Shown: positions 52,355-60,972, numbered from the stretch's first letter. The stretch is DNA of 64,000 nt from VBWE01 sp943372645 (GCA_943372645.1 CALRZN010000004.1:248001-312000); one strand, 5' to 3'. The notes: a model not told the origin generated them from the sequence alone. Translations and numbers: made by a program.

Positions 52355-53218
52355 ATGAGACAACTAAAAATCACCAAATCGATTACCAACCGGGAGAGTG
52401 CCTCCCTCGATAAATACCTCCAGGAGATCGGCAGGGAAGAACTGATTACAGCGGAAGAAGAAGTAGTCCTCGCGAAGAAAATCCGCGACGGGGACCAGGT
52501 AGCACTTGAAAAACTGACCAAAGCGAACCTGCGTTTCGTGGTTTCTGTTGCAAAACAGTACCAGAACCAGGGCCTCAGCCTCCCCGACCTGATCAACGAA
52601 GGAAACCTCGGCCTCATCAAAGCGGCAAAACGTTTTGACGAAACGCGCGGTTTTAAATTTATCTCGTATGCTGTATGGTGGATCCGCCAGTCGATTCTGC
52701 AGGCTTTGGCTGAGCAGAGCCGTATTGTGCGCCTCCCGCTGAACCAGGTTGGTTCGCTGAACAAGATCAACAAAGCGTATTCGCGCCTCGAACAGGAGTT
52801 TGAGCGTGAACCTACCGCCGCAGAACTTGCAGGCATTCTGGAACTTCCGGAAGACAAGGTAGCCGACACCATGCGTGTTTCGGGTCGCCACGTGTCAATG
52901 GATGCGCCCCTGCTGAACGGTGAAGACAACAGCCTGCTCGACGTACTGGTGAACCACGATTCGCCCCGCGCCGACCGCAGCCTGATGAACGAATCGCTGC
53001 AGCGCGAAATTGAGCGTTCGCTTTCAACCCTTACCGAGCGGGAACGTGATGTGGTGAAGCTGTTCTTCGGAATCGGCTGCCAGCACGGACTCACCCTCGA
53101 AGAAATCGGTGCGAAATTCGACCTCACCCGCGAGCGTGTACGCCAGATCAAAGAAAAAGCCATCCGCCGCCTGCGCCACAGCTCACGCAGCAAACTGCTT
53201 AAAGCTTACTTAGGCTAA
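52355..53218 (+). CDS. rpoD: Primary RNA polymerase sigma factor (Bacteroidota type)
   Basis: 287 residues, short because region 1.1 and the nonconserved insert are absent, as usual in Bacteroidota. Region 1.2 begins at about residue 15 (SLDKYLQEIGREELITAEEE), region 2 with LRFVVSVAKQYQNQGLSLPD and the -7 recognition stretch FISYAVWWIRQSI, region 3 at about 130-200, and region 4.2 with TLEEIGAKFDLTRERVRQIK for -33 recognition. It directs transcription from the TTTG/TAnnTTTG promoters seen across the window. Confidence 0.95.
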   Translation: MRQLKITKSITNRESASLDKYLQEIGREELITAEEEVVLAKKIRDGDQVALEKLTKANLRFVVSVAKQYQNQGLSLPDLINEGNLGLIKAAKRFDETRGFKFISYAVWWIRQSILQALAEQSRIVRLPLNQVGSLNKINKAYSRLEQEFEREPTAAELAGILELPEDKVADTMRVSGRHVSMDAPLLNGEDNSLLDVLVNHDSPRADRSLMNESLQREIERSLSTLTERERDVVKLFFGIGCQHGLTLEEIGAKFDLTRERVRQIKEKAIRRLRHSSRSKLLKAYLG

Positions 53219-53236
53219 GGATGTTAAAAACACGTT

Positions 53237-53296
53237 GACAACCGCAAAGACAAAGGAGAATCCCGAACGGAAAATCCACTGATCTTTGCGGTTGTC
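53237..53296 (+). terminator. Terminator hairpin between rpoD and gap
   Basis: A perfect 14-bp stem, GACAACCGCAAAGA at 53237-53250 and its complement at 53283-53296, with an unusually long loop of 32 nt and a T-rich tail (TGCTTTTTAC). Confidence 0.7.
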
Positions 53297-53344
53297 TGCT
53301 TTTTACAACAATCACAACTTAATTTAAACCACTTCTTATCTGCC

Positions 53345-54823
53345 ATGACACCACAAACCATGGAGCCTAAACCAACAAATACCACTTTCGAAACAGAGCT
53401 GAACGAATGGAACAGCAACGAACGTGCAGCCATTGAATTTATCGGGCATATCGGAACACTCTGGTTCGACAAATCGGTGGAACTGATCATTTTCCGCAAC
53501 CAGCTTATTGACCGCAGCGCCAGTGAAATCATGAACCTGCACCAGTATGCCAAAGACATTGTAAAGCGCCCGATCAGTGTGAAAGAAACGGCCATGCTGG
53601 CCGGTGAACTCCGCAAACTGGATCTTATTCCTTCGCGAATTGATATTGGCCGCCTTTGTGCTGAATGGACCGAAGAGAAAAACAACTACACCGATGCGAA
53701 TGCGTTTGTAACCGACAAGCTGAAAGACTTTATCGGTGCCGACAAAGGCAAACTGAAACCGAAAGATGTGGTGCTTTACGGATTCGGACGCATCGGCCGC
53801 CTGGCTGCACGCGAACTCATCGCACAGGCCGGCAAAGGTGAACAGCTTCGCCTCCGCGCTATTGTTACCCGCGGAAACAGCGACGAAGAAATTGTAAAAC
53901 GCGCCGACCTGCTGCGCAACGATTCTGTACACGGACCGTTCCCGGGAACCATTATCGAAGACCTGGCCAACAAAGCACTGATTATTAACGGACACACCGT
54001 TTATATGATCAATGCCAACAACCCGGAAGATGCGGATTACACGGCTTACGGCATCAGCGATGCATTACTCATTGACAATACCGGCGTTTACCGCGACCGC
54101 GAAGCACTCAGCCGCCACCTCAATGCCAAAGGCATCGGCAAAGTGCTGCTTACCGCACCGGCCAAAGGTGATGTACCGAACGTTGTTTACGGTGTGAACC
54201 ACGACAGCGTGGACGTGAAAAACGAGCGTATTTTTTCGGCGGCTTCGTGTACCACGAATGCCATTATGCCGATCCTGTACGTTGTAGAAACGGAACTCGG
54301 CGTAGTATCGGGCCATATTGAAACGGTTCACTCGTACACCAACGACCAGAACCTGCTCGACAACTACCACAAAAAATACCGCCGCGGCCGTTCGGCAGCC
54401 ATGAACATGGTAATTACCGAAACCGGTGCTGAAAGCGCACTGAAAAAAGTACTGCCGCAGCTTTCGGGTAAATTCACCGCCAACTCGGTGCGTGTACCTA
54501 CCCCAAACGTTTCGCTGGCCATCCTGAACATTGAAGTGAAAAAAGAAGTGACCCGTGAAATGGTAAACGATATCGTAAAAAGCTACGCCCTCAAAGGCGC
54601 GCTGGTGGAACAGATCCAGTACAGCTTTTCGAACGAACTCGTTTCGAGCGATGTGATCGGCAACCCGTGCCCGTCTGTGTTCGACAGCCAGGCCACCATC
54701 GTTTCAGCCGACAAAAAGAAAGTTGTACTGTATGTGTGGTACGATAACGAATACGGCTATACCCGCCAGTGCATTCGTTTTTCGAAACAACTCGCAGAAG
54801 TACGTCGCGCGGTATATTATTAA
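53345..54823 (+). CDS. gap: Glyceraldehyde-3-phosphate dehydrogenase, long form
   Basis: 492 residues, versus about 335 for the ordinary enzyme. The first 120-130 residues are an extra helical domain (NERAAIEFIGHIGTLWFDKS) that has no cofactor motif. Then comes the NAD domain with LYGFGRIGRLAARE and the catalytic part SAASCTTNAIMP with C302 and the histidine partner in HSYTNDQN. Residues 350-492 form the catalytic domain ending YGYTRQCIRF. Such long GAPDHs occur in several Bacteroidota and gamma-proteobacteria and are thought to work in gluconeogenesis or with NADP; this is family knowledge. The alternative start at 53360 is possible. Confidence 0.93.
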   Translation: MTPQTMEPKPTNTTFETELNEWNSNERAAIEFIGHIGTLWFDKSVELIIFRNQLIDRSASEIMNLHQYAKDIVKRPISVKETAMLAGELRKLDLIPSRIDIGRLCAEWTEEKNNYTDANAFVTDKLKDFIGADKGKLKPKDVVLYGFGRIGRLAARELIAQAGKGEQLRLRAIVTRGNSDEEIVKRADLLRNDSVHGPFPGTIIEDLANKALIINGHTVYMINANNPEDADYTAYGISDALLIDNTGVYRDREALSRHLNAKGIGKVLLTAPAKGDVPNVVYGVNHDSVDVKNERIFSAASCTTNAIMPILYVVETELGVVSGHIETVHSYTNDQNLLDNYHKKYRRGRSAAMNMVITETGAESALKKVLPQLSGKFTANSVRVPTPNVSLAILNIEVKKEVTREMVNDIVKSYALKGALVEQIQYSFSNELVSSDVIGNPCPSVFDSQATIVSADKKKVVLYVWYDNEYGYTRQCIRFSKQLAEVRRAVYY

Positions 54824-54844
54824 TCTGAACCAGGACAAATGCAG

Positions 54845-54878
54845 AACGCCCCCGGCTGAACCGGGGGCGTTTTTTTTC
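54845..54878 (+). terminator. Rho-independent terminator after gap
   Basis: Stem AACGCCCCCGG / CCGGGGGCGTT with a 5-nt loop and a run of eight T. Confidence 0.95.
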
Positions 54879-54909
54879 ATGGAATAGTTTGTAAATTGCT
54901 GCAACTGTA

Positions 54910-55389
54910 ATGCAAACTTTGATGACACCACTTTTCAAAAAACTGAACTATAAAAACCAGGTGGCTGTTGTTGCCCTGAATGCACCGAAATCATTGGCAC
55001 CGGAACTGGAAGCCACGCGCGCGTTTGCAGACGTTTTTACCGACCTGAAAAAAGTAAAGGCGGCGGAATTTGTCATTTGCTTCGCCACGAAACAAACCGA
55101 AGTGGATGCGTTTGCAAAAGCAGTTGATTCCAAACTGAACGGCGATGCCATCTTCTGGATCTGTTACCCGAAAGGCACCTCGAAAAACTACACCTGCGAT
55201 TTTAACCGCGATACCGGCTGGGCGTTGCTCGGCAAATTAAACTACGAACCGGTGCGGCAGGTGGCCATTGATGATGACTGGAGCGCGCTGCGTTTCCGCA
55301 AGGTGGAGTTCATCAAAAAAATAACACGGCGCGAAAGTTTTGCGCTTTCGGCTGCTGCGAAGAAACGGACAACGCAGAAAGGGAAATGA
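54910..55389 (+). CDS. Protein of unknown function, 159 residues
   Basis: A second ATG at 54922 gives a start (MTPLFKKLNYKNQVAV) that may be the true one. The pattern of strands and helices, such as QVAVVALNAPKSLAPELEAT, EFVICFATKQTEVDAFAKAV and GDAIFWICYPKGTSKNY, suggests an alpha/beta fold. The motif WICYPKGTSK resembles a conserved stretch of a small DUF found in Bacteroidota (DUF3052-like is possible). The C-terminus is Lys/Arg-rich. No signal peptide. It has no partner genes and lies after the gap terminator. Confidence 0.65.
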   Translation: MQTLMTPLFKKLNYKNQVAVVALNAPKSLAPELEATRAFADVFTDLKKVKAAEFVICFATKQTEVDAFAKAVDSKLNGDAIFWICYPKGTSKNYTCDFNRDTGWALLGKLNYEPVRQVAIDDDWSALRFRKVEFIKKITRRESFALSAAAKKRTTQKGK

Positions 55390-55541
55390 ACCGTATCGCC
55401 CGGACATGCAGAACCCTTTTTTTTGCTTCGCAATTATATTCAGCATCCGCAAACACGAACAGTTCATAGGTGCCACGGAATAAATCAGGCGGCACGACTG
55501 CAGTTAATCTAAAGTTACACACGAAAAATATCCAAATCGCT

Positions 55542-55682
55542 ATGCTGCTTATGGTGCTTATCGGCTGGCTTCCGTTTCTTTTGATCTACACCATCTGGCT
55601 GGTGCGGACAAAACCGCATCGCCGGGAAAAATCCTATAACTTTCTCCTGTCGGGCTTTGTAATATGTATACGACGCTGGTAA
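55542..55682 (+). CDS. Possible small membrane protein (46 residues)
   Basis: ATG 55542; a single hydrophobic helix (LLMVLIGWLPFLLIYTIWLV) followed by a basic tail (RTKPHRREKS). Coding potential cannot be judged by length; no ribosome binding site was seen. The rest of 55390-55729 holds no other gene; only the ispH promoter at its end. Confidence 0.25.
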   Translation: MLLMVLIGWLPFLLIYTIWLVRTKPHRREKSYNFLLSGFVICIRRW

Positions 55683-55717
55683 GCTGTCGCCCGGAACAAA
55701 CACCGCCGCCGATTGTT

Positions 55718-55725
55718 TATCTTTG
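55718..55725 (+). promoter_or_regulatory. -7 promoter element abutting ispH
   Basis: TATCTTTG, full match, only 4 nt before ATG 55730. Confidence 0.6.
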
Positions 55726-55729
55726 CACC

Positions 55730-56959
55730 ATGAAATCCTTCACCATTCCTGAATTTTACCGCAGCCCGGTGATTTCGCGTTTAAAACAAATCCGCCGCGA
55801 AAAAGATCCGCGAAAAAAAGACCTTGCTCCTGCCCTGCTCGATTGTGGCGCGGTGCAGGTGTATATCGCCCGGCATTTCGGTTTTTGTTATGGAGTGGAA
55901 AACGCCATCGAAATTGCATTCCGCGCGGTGGCTGAAAATCCGGGAAAGCGCGTATTCCTGCTGAGCCAGATGATTCATAATCCCGAAGTGAACAAAGACC
56001 TGGTGAGCCGTGGCGTCCAGTTTTTGTTTGATACTACCGGCAATGCCATTACACCGTGGGAAACATTAACGCCGGAGGATGTGGTGATTATTCCCGCATT
56101 CGGTACCACCCTTGCGCTGGAAGAAAAACTGCGCGCCACCGGAATCGACCCGTTGAAGTACAACACCACCTGCCCATTTGTGGAGCGCGTGTGGAACAAA
56201 GCGGGCAAACTGGGCGAAGGTGAATACACGATTATTATACATGGTAAACCGAACCACGAAGAAACGCGCGCTACCTTTTCGCGCAGCGCCGCACAAAGCC
56301 ATGCGCTGGTAATAAACGACCAGGCCGAAGCTGAAGCAGTAGGTGCGTTTATACTTGGCAAAACAAGTGCGGCTGATTTCATGGCGCAGTTCGGTAAACG
56401 CGTCAGTGCAGGTTTCGATCCGGAACAGCACCTGCAGCGCGTGGGCGTGATTAACCAGACCACCATGCTGGCTTCCGACACGCAGGGCATTGCGGATTAT
56501 TTTAAAAACGTGATGCAGGAAAAATACGGTGCGGCCGAACTGAAAACGCATTTTGCGGACACCAAAGACACGTTGTGTTATGCCACAAACGAAAACCAGG
56601 ATGCCACGTTTGCACTGCTTGAAACAGATGCAGATCTTGCGCTGGTGATCGGCGGATACAACAGTTCAAACACCTCGCACCTCGTGGAATTATGCGAACG
56701 CAAATTTCCTACGTATTTTATCAAAGATGCGTCGGAACTGCTTGCGGATAATACGATTCAGCATTTCGATCTGCATACACACGCTGCAAAAACAACCGCG
56801 AACTGGCTTCCGGAAAAACGGCCGCTGAAGGTGATTATTACCAGCGGCGCTTCGTGCCCCGACAGCCTGGTTGACCAGGTACTGCACGCGTTACTTGAAA
56901 AAGCGGGTGAAACAGCAAGCCCCGAACAGGCGCTGGAAGCGTACGAGGCTACGCTTTAA
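55730..56959 (+). CDS. ispH: 4-hydroxy-3-methylbut-2-enyl diphosphate reductase
   Basis: 409 residues from ATG 55730; the open frame from 55664 would include the promoter and is rejected. The iron-sulfur cysteines are C53 (HFGFCYGVENA), one in NTTCPFVERV (about residue 147) and one in TSGASCPDSLV (about 377). The first 45 residues are an N-terminal extension relative to E. coli IspH, and the protein belongs to the longer type found in Bacteroidota and cyanobacteria. It makes IPP and DMAPP in the MEP pathway. Its stop overlaps the convergent PAP2 gene by 4 nt. Confidence 0.95.
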   Translation: MKSFTIPEFYRSPVISRLKQIRREKDPRKKDLAPALLDCGAVQVYIARHFGFCYGVENAIEIAFRAVAENPGKRVFLLSQMIHNPEVNKDLVSRGVQFLFDTTGNAITPWETLTPEDVVIIPAFGTTLALEEKLRATGIDPLKYNTTCPFVERVWNKAGKLGEGEYTIIIHGKPNHEETRATFSRSAAQSHALVINDQAEAEAVGAFILGKTSAADFMAQFGKRVSAGFDPEQHLQRVGVINQTTMLASDTQGIADYFKNVMQEKYGAAELKTHFADTKDTLCYATNENQDATFALLETDADLALVIGGYNSSNTSHLVELCERKFPTYFIKDASELLADNTIQHFDLHTHAAKTTANWLPEKRPLKVIITSGASCPDSLVDQVLHALLEKAGETASPEQALEAYEATL

Positions 56960-57525
56960 TCAACGATCCAGTGCTGCAGTTTGCGTTCGTATAATTTCCA
57001 CCACGCATACGCACAACCCATGCCCAGCAGGGCACCGCAAACAATATCGAGCGGATAATGCACACCGAGGTAGATGCGGGTGTACACCATAAATCCGGCC
57101 CAGAGAAATAACAGTCCGAATAAATAACGGCGTTTACTGCCTTTTCCAAGAAGAAAAATAAACATGGCAAGGGCAAATGTATTGGCGGCGTGTGATGATA
57201 CAAATCCATATTGTCCGCCACAGCCGTCGTACACATGCAGTTTATCCTGGATGGTGATGTTGTAACAGGGCCGTTCGCGCTTGAATCCGTATTTGCAGGC
57301 GCGTGAAAGCTGGTCGCTGGAAACGATGAGCAGCGCAACAACGGGGAGAATGATCACCGCTTTTTTGCGGAATTTCCAGGTGATCCACACCAGCAGAACG
57401 AGATACACCGGGATGGAAAACCAGCGGCCGGTGGCGAGGCTCATAAACTGATCCCAGCCCGGACTGTGAAACTGGTTGAACCACAGCAGCAGATCGGCAT
57501 CCCATTGTTGTAAGGTGGAAATCAC
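56956..57525 (-). CDS. PAP2-family membrane phosphatase
   Basis: 189 residues with about five membrane spans. The three PAP2 motifs are present: KYGFKRERPCYN (motif 1, K and RP), SSHAANTFALAMF (motif 2, catalytic His) and RIYLGVHYPLDIVCG (motif 3, Arg, His, Asp). Substrates could be undecaprenyl pyrophosphate or phosphatidic acid; the short sequence fits a UppP-like or general lipid phosphatase. The 3' end overlaps ispH by 4 nt on the opposite strand. Confidence 0.9.
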   Translation of the reverse strand: MISTLQQWDADLLLWFNQFHSPGWDQFMSLATGRWFSIPVYLVLLVWITWKFRKKAVIILPVVALLIVSSDQLSRACKYGFKRERPCYNITIQDKLHVYDGCGGQYGFVSSHAANTFALAMFIFLLGKGSKRRYLFGLLFLWAGFMVYTRIYLGVHYPLDIVCGALLGMGCAYAWWKLYERKLQHWIVD

Positions 57526-57585
57526 GAACTAAAGATACTTGTTTTTGGAAACGTTGCAGTATTGCAACGCTTTGGCCGAAATAAT

Positions 57586-57593
57586 TACATTTG
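57586..57593 (+). promoter_or_regulatory. -7 promoter element abutting the 57597 gene
   Basis: TACATTTG, full match, 3 nt before ATG 57597, the shortest spacing in the window. Confidence 0.6.
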
Positions 57594-57596
57594 TTT

Positions 57597-58157
57597 ATGA
57601 AGATGAACGCTTTCCGCTTTTCCGCAATGCTCCTGCTGCTTTTTACCGGGGCAGTTTCACTTACCTCGTATTGCATTACTAAAAAAACGGTGGTGATCCG
57701 CGGTACAGTTTCGTACCTGGAACCGTATTGCGGTGGTGCAGCGCCCACCCCTGAAATGGAGGCCAAGCGCAACATTCCTGTTCCTGCGCCCAACTTTGTA
57801 CTGCATTTCAAAAAAGGAAACCGGAATAACGAAAAAACGCGCGTAGAAAAAACGGTTACCACCAATGCCACTGGTTATTTTGAAGTGCGTCTGCCCAAAG
57901 GCGATTACTGCATCGTGGAAGATTATAAATCAAAACCGTTTGTATTGCCTGCTGCCACACAATTTACCACGTGGGATACAACCTGTCTGAAAAACGCGTA
58001 CAACGATTGTGATTTTAAACTGAAGGTGGCCGCCGTAACCAGTGATACCATCAAACTGGTTTTCCGGAAGCATTGTTTTTTCTCACCGAAGTGCGGAAAC
58101 TATACCGGCCCGCTTCCGCCCACTGCACAGCCGCCGCGTCCGCCGAAAGGCAACTAA
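57597..58157 (+). CDS. Exported protein with carboxypeptidase-regulatory-like domain
   Basis: 186 residues from ATG 57597 (ATG 57603 also possible). The N-terminal signal is hydrophobic (FSAMLLLLFTGAVSLTSYC) and may be a lipoprotein signal. Beta strands such as KTVVIRGTVSYLEP and ATGYFEVRLPKGDYCIVEDY suggest a carboxypeptidase-regulatory or prealbumin-like fold. Cysteines at several positions could form disulfides, and the C-terminus is Pro-rich (TGPLPPTAQPPRPPKGN). Function unknown. Confidence 0.65.
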   Translation: MKMNAFRFSAMLLLLFTGAVSLTSYCITKKTVVIRGTVSYLEPYCGGAAPTPEMEAKRNIPVPAPNFVLHFKKGNRNNEKTRVEKTVTTNATGYFEVRLPKGDYCIVEDYKSKPFVLPAATQFTTWDTTCLKNAYNDCDFKLKVAAVTSDTIKLVFRKHCFFSPKCGNYTGPLPPTAQPPRPPKGN

Positions 58158-58169
58158 AACAGGCGGTTA

Positions 58170-59198
58170 TTAATAATCGAAATCGCTGGTTGTATTGATC
58201 ATGTTCCAGAGTTTGTCTTTCAGCGGCATAATTCCTTTGGTGGTATGCGCCGAGAACATGACGTAGGGAATCTTGAATTTTTTCGTGAACCGTTTATCGA
58301 GGTCTTTTTTCACCGCATCGGTAAGCTCATCGTCCAGCAGGTCGCATTTGGAAACACCGAGCAGGCGTTTTTTATCGAGCAGTTCCGGGTTGTAGAGTTC
58401 GAGTTCCTTCAGCAGGATTTCGTATTCTTTTACGATGTCGTTGCTGTCGGCTGCAACCAGGAACAACAACATGGAGTTGCGTTCAATATGGCGCAGGAAG
58501 CGATGTCCGAGACCTTTGCCTTCGTGCGCGCCTTCAATAATGCCGGGAATATCGGCCATCACAAACGAACGCATGTCGCGGTATGCAACAACGCCGAGGT
58601 TGGGCACAAGCGTGGTAAACGGGTAGTTTGCAATTTCCGGTTTGGCTGCTGAAACCACGCTGAGCAAAGTGCTTTTTCCGGCGTTCGGAAAACCAACGAG
58701 TCCAACATCGGCCAGCAGTTTCAGTTCCAGGATTTTCCATTCTTCCACGCCGGGTTCGCCGGGCTGTGCAAAGCGCGGGGTCTGGCGCGTAGCCGATTTG
58801 AAGTGGTTGTTTCCCAATCCGCCGCGGCCGCCTTTTGCAATTATTTCTTCCTGCCCGTCGTCCGTTATTTCGAACAGAATTTCGTTGGTTTCTGCATCGC
58901 GGGCCACGGTTCCGATGGGCACTTCAATGATTTCGTCTTTTCCGTCGGCACCACTCATCAGCTGGCGGCCGCCTCTTTCACCATCACCGGCAATAACGTG
59001 TTTGCGGTATTTGAGGTGAATGAGTGTCCACAACTGTGCGTTGCCTTTCACAATAATATGCCCGCCCCGGCCACCGTCGCCGCCGTCGGGTCCGCCTTTG
59101 GCGGTTTGTGCGGTGCGCAGCAGGTGTACTGATCCGCCACCGCCCTTTCCGGAGCGGCAGCAGATTTTTACGTAGTCAACAAAATTCGAATCGGACAT
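58170..59198 (-). CDS. obg: Obg GTPase
   Basis: 342 residues. The N-terminal glycine-rich Obg fold (1-158) has the pattern GKGGGGSVHLLRTAQTAKGG and RGGHIIVKGN. The GTPase domain follows with P-loop GFPNAGKST (169-177), the G3 motif DIPGIIEGAHEGKGLG and the G4 motif SKCDL. The C-terminal OCT domain is absent, as is common in Bacteroidota. It acts in ribosome assembly and stress. Third gene of hpt-adk-obg. Confidence 0.95.
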   Translation of the reverse strand: MSDSNFVDYVKICCRSGKGGGGSVHLLRTAQTAKGGPDGGDGGRGGHIIVKGNAQLWTLIHLKYRKHVIAGDGERGGRQLMSGADGKDEIIEVPIGTVARDAETNEILFEITDDGQEEIIAKGGRGGLGNNHFKSATRQTPRFAQPGEPGVEEWKILELKLLADVGLVGFPNAGKSTLLSVVSAAKPEIANYPFTTLVPNLGVVAYRDMRSFVMADIPGIIEGAHEGKGLGHRFLRHIERNSMLLFLVAADSNDIVKEYEILLKELELYNPELLDKKRLLGVSKCDLLDDELTDAVKKDLDKRFTKKFKIPYVMFSAHTTKGIMPLKDKLWNMINTTSDFDY

Positions 59199-59240
59199 AT
59201 TGTAATTGTTCCGGCAAACACCGGTGTAACAGGATCAATA

Positions 59241-60362
59241 TTATTTGCGGCCTTTTTTAGCGGCTTTTTTCACGGCTTTCTTGGCAACCGGCTTAGCTGC
59301 TTTTTTCGGAGCCGCTTTTTTCACGGCTTTCTTGGCAACCGGCTTGGCTGCTTTTTTCGGAGCTGCTTTTTTCACAGCTTTCTTGGCAACCGGCTTGGCT
59401 GCTTTTTTCGGAGCCGTTTTTTTCACGGCTTTCTTGGAAACCGGCTTAGCTGTTTTTTTCGGTGCTGCTTTTTTCACGGCTTTCTTGGCAACCGGCTTGG
59501 CTGCTTTTTTCGGTGCTGCTTTTTTCACGGCTTTCTTGGCAACCGGCTTGGCTGCTTTTTTAGGAGCGGCTTTTTTCACGGCTTTCTTGGCAACCGGCTT
59601 GGCTGCTTTTTTCGGAGCTGCTTTTTTCACGGCTTTCTTGGCAACCGGCTTGGCTGCTTTTTTCGGAGCTGCTTTTTTCACGGCTTTCTTGGCAACCGGC
59701 TTGGCTACTTTTTTCGGTGCTGTTTTTTTCACGGCTTTCTTCACAACCGGCTTGGCTACTTTTTTCGCAGTGTTTTCAGCTGATTTTTGGGTAGCACGGC
59801 GAATCGCGAAGCAGAGCGAATCGAACACTTCGGTAACAGAAACCTGTCCGTCAACAGCGTACGATTTACTTTGTGAAGCGTAATAGCCGATAAGCGGTGC
59901 AGTCTGTTCGTTATATACTTTGATGCGGTTTTCTACAATTACCGGATCCTGGTCATCGGCGCGGCCTGAAATTTTACCACGCTCGAGAATGCGGCGTTTC
60001 AGTTCTTCGTTCTCCACTTCGAGGGCAAGCATCAGTGTTACCGAAGTTCCATGCGAATCCAGGAATTTGTCGAGAGCTTCGGCCTGCGCGGTGTTGCGCG
60101 GGAAGCCGTCGAAAATAAATCCGGAAGCAGTGGGATTCTGATTCACTACGGTTTCCAGCATGCGGATAGTCACTTCATCCGGAACAAGGTTGCCTTTATC
60201 CATGTAACTTTTCGCCAGCTGCCCCAGTTCGGTATTGCCATTGATGTTGGCACGGAAAATATCGCCGGTAGATAAGTGTACGAGGTTAAATTCTTTAACC
60301 AGGTTCGCAGACTGGGTGCCTTTTCCGCAACCGGGAGGTCCAAAAATTACAATGTTCAGCAT
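59241..60362 (-). CDS. adk: Adenylate kinase with histone H1-like C-terminal tail
   Basis: 373 residues. The kinase core is residues 1-190: P-loop GPPGCGKGTQ (8-17), STGDIFRANI, DGFPRNTAQAEAL (85-97), and LERGKISGRADD for the short lid. After residue 190 follows SAENTAKKV and then ten copies of a 17-residue unit (AKPVAKKAVKKAAPKKA in the consensus) up to the end KKAAKKGRK. The tail is about one-half Lys and otherwise Ala, Val and Pro, like histone H1-type bacterial proteins. It could bind DNA or RNA or nucleotide pools. Operon with hpt (39 nt upstream) and obg (42 nt downstream). The tail makes it much longer than the usual 190-215 residues. Confidence 0.93.
   Translation of the reverse strand: MLNIVIFGPPGCGKGTQSANLVKEFNLVHLSTGDIFRANINGNTELGQLAKSYMDKGNLVPDEVTIRMLETVVNQNPTASGFIFDGFPRNTAQAEALDKFLDSHGTSVTLMLALEVENEELKRRILERGKISGRADDQDPVIVENRIKVYNEQTAPLIGYYASQSKSYAVDGQVSVTEVFDSLCFAIRRATQKSAENTAKKVAKPVVKKAVKKTAPKKVAKPVAKKAVKKAAPKKAAKPVAKKAVKKAAPKKAAKPVAKKAVKKAAPKKAAKPVAKKAVKKAAPKKAAKPVAKKAVKKAAPKKTAKPVSKKAVKKTAPKKAAKPVAKKAVKKAAPKKAAKPVAKKAVKKAAPKKAAKPVAKKAVKKAAKKGRK
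59244..59756 (-). repeat. Ten 51-bp tandem repeats encoding the adk tail
   Basis: Tandem in-frame units of 51 bp (17 codons) with few nucleotide differences between them, mostly at third positions, in the 3' end of adk. Near-identity points to recent or ongoing expansion. Units 1 and 7 are the most divergent (AKPVVKKAVKKTAPKKV and AKPVSKKAVKKTAPKKA). Confidence 0.95.
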
Positions 60363-60401
60363 TTTAAGTTGTGTTAGTATGATGTTAGATTGATACGGTA
60401 A

Positions 60402-60953
60402 TCAGGACTGTGAAGCGGTTTCGGCAATCACATAAATATCGCGCAGATTGCGGCCGAGCTGGTTGTAATCGAGCCCGTAGCCCACAATAAACGCATTGGG
60501 AATGGTAATGCCGGCATAGTTTACCGGGATCAGTTTTTTATAGGCTTCGGGTTTAAACAGCAGGGCGCAGGTATAAACGGCTTCGGGTTCGTGTGCATTT
60601 ACCTGGCTTACGATCTGTTCCAGTGTTACGCCGGTATCAATGATATCTTCTACAATTACAACGGTACGTCCTTTCAGTGAATCGCTGAGTCCGATGAGTT
60701 GTTTAACATTGCCGCTTGATTCGGTGCCGTGATACGAGGCCATTTTTACAAATGATACTTCGCAGTCAATGGAAATGCGTCGGAGCAGGTCGGCGGCAAA
60801 TAAAAATGCGCCGTTGAGCACCACGAGAAAAAGCGGTTGTTTTCCTTCCAGTTCACGGTTCATCTGAACCGCCATCAGGTCTATGCTTTCGAGAATACGT
60901 TGCTCTGAAATATACGGGACAAATGTTTTATCGCCCAGGCGGATCTGACTCAT
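60402..60953 (-). CDS. hpt: Hypoxanthine phosphoribosyltransferase
   Basis: 183 residues. The PRPP-binding motif VIVEDIIDTGVTL lies at about 99-111, the family start FVPYISEQRI near the N-terminus, and VVLNGAFLFAADLLRRI for the pyrophosphate loop. The purine-binding part is near VGYGLDYNQLGRNLRDIYVI. It salvages hypoxanthine or guanine to IMP or GMP. First gene of the operon with adk and obg, with a promoter 20 nt upstream. Confidence 0.93.
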   Translation of the reverse strand: MSQIRLGDKTFVPYISEQRILESIDLMAVQMNRELEGKQPLFLVVLNGAFLFAADLLRRISIDCEVSFVKMASYHGTESSGNVKQLIGLSDSLKGRTVVIVEDIIDTGVTLEQIVSQVNAHEPEAVYTCALLFKPEAYKKLIPVNYAGITIPNAFIVGYGLDYNQLGRNLRDIYVIAETASQS

Positions 60954-60972
60954 AAGTGCTTTAAAGAGGCTG

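Noticed and set aside
53336..53995. 219-codon minus-strand open frame opposite gap
   Set aside because: Antisense of the GAPDH gene; no own features.
59244..59756. CRISPR array (regular repeats)
   Set aside because: The repeats are contiguous and in frame within adk, with no unique spacers.
59245..59883. Long plus-strand open frame (212 codons) opposite the adk tail
   Set aside because: It is the antisense of the 51-bp repeats; its Ala/Phe/Thr/Leu repeats mirror the real frame, and no signal or start site supports it.
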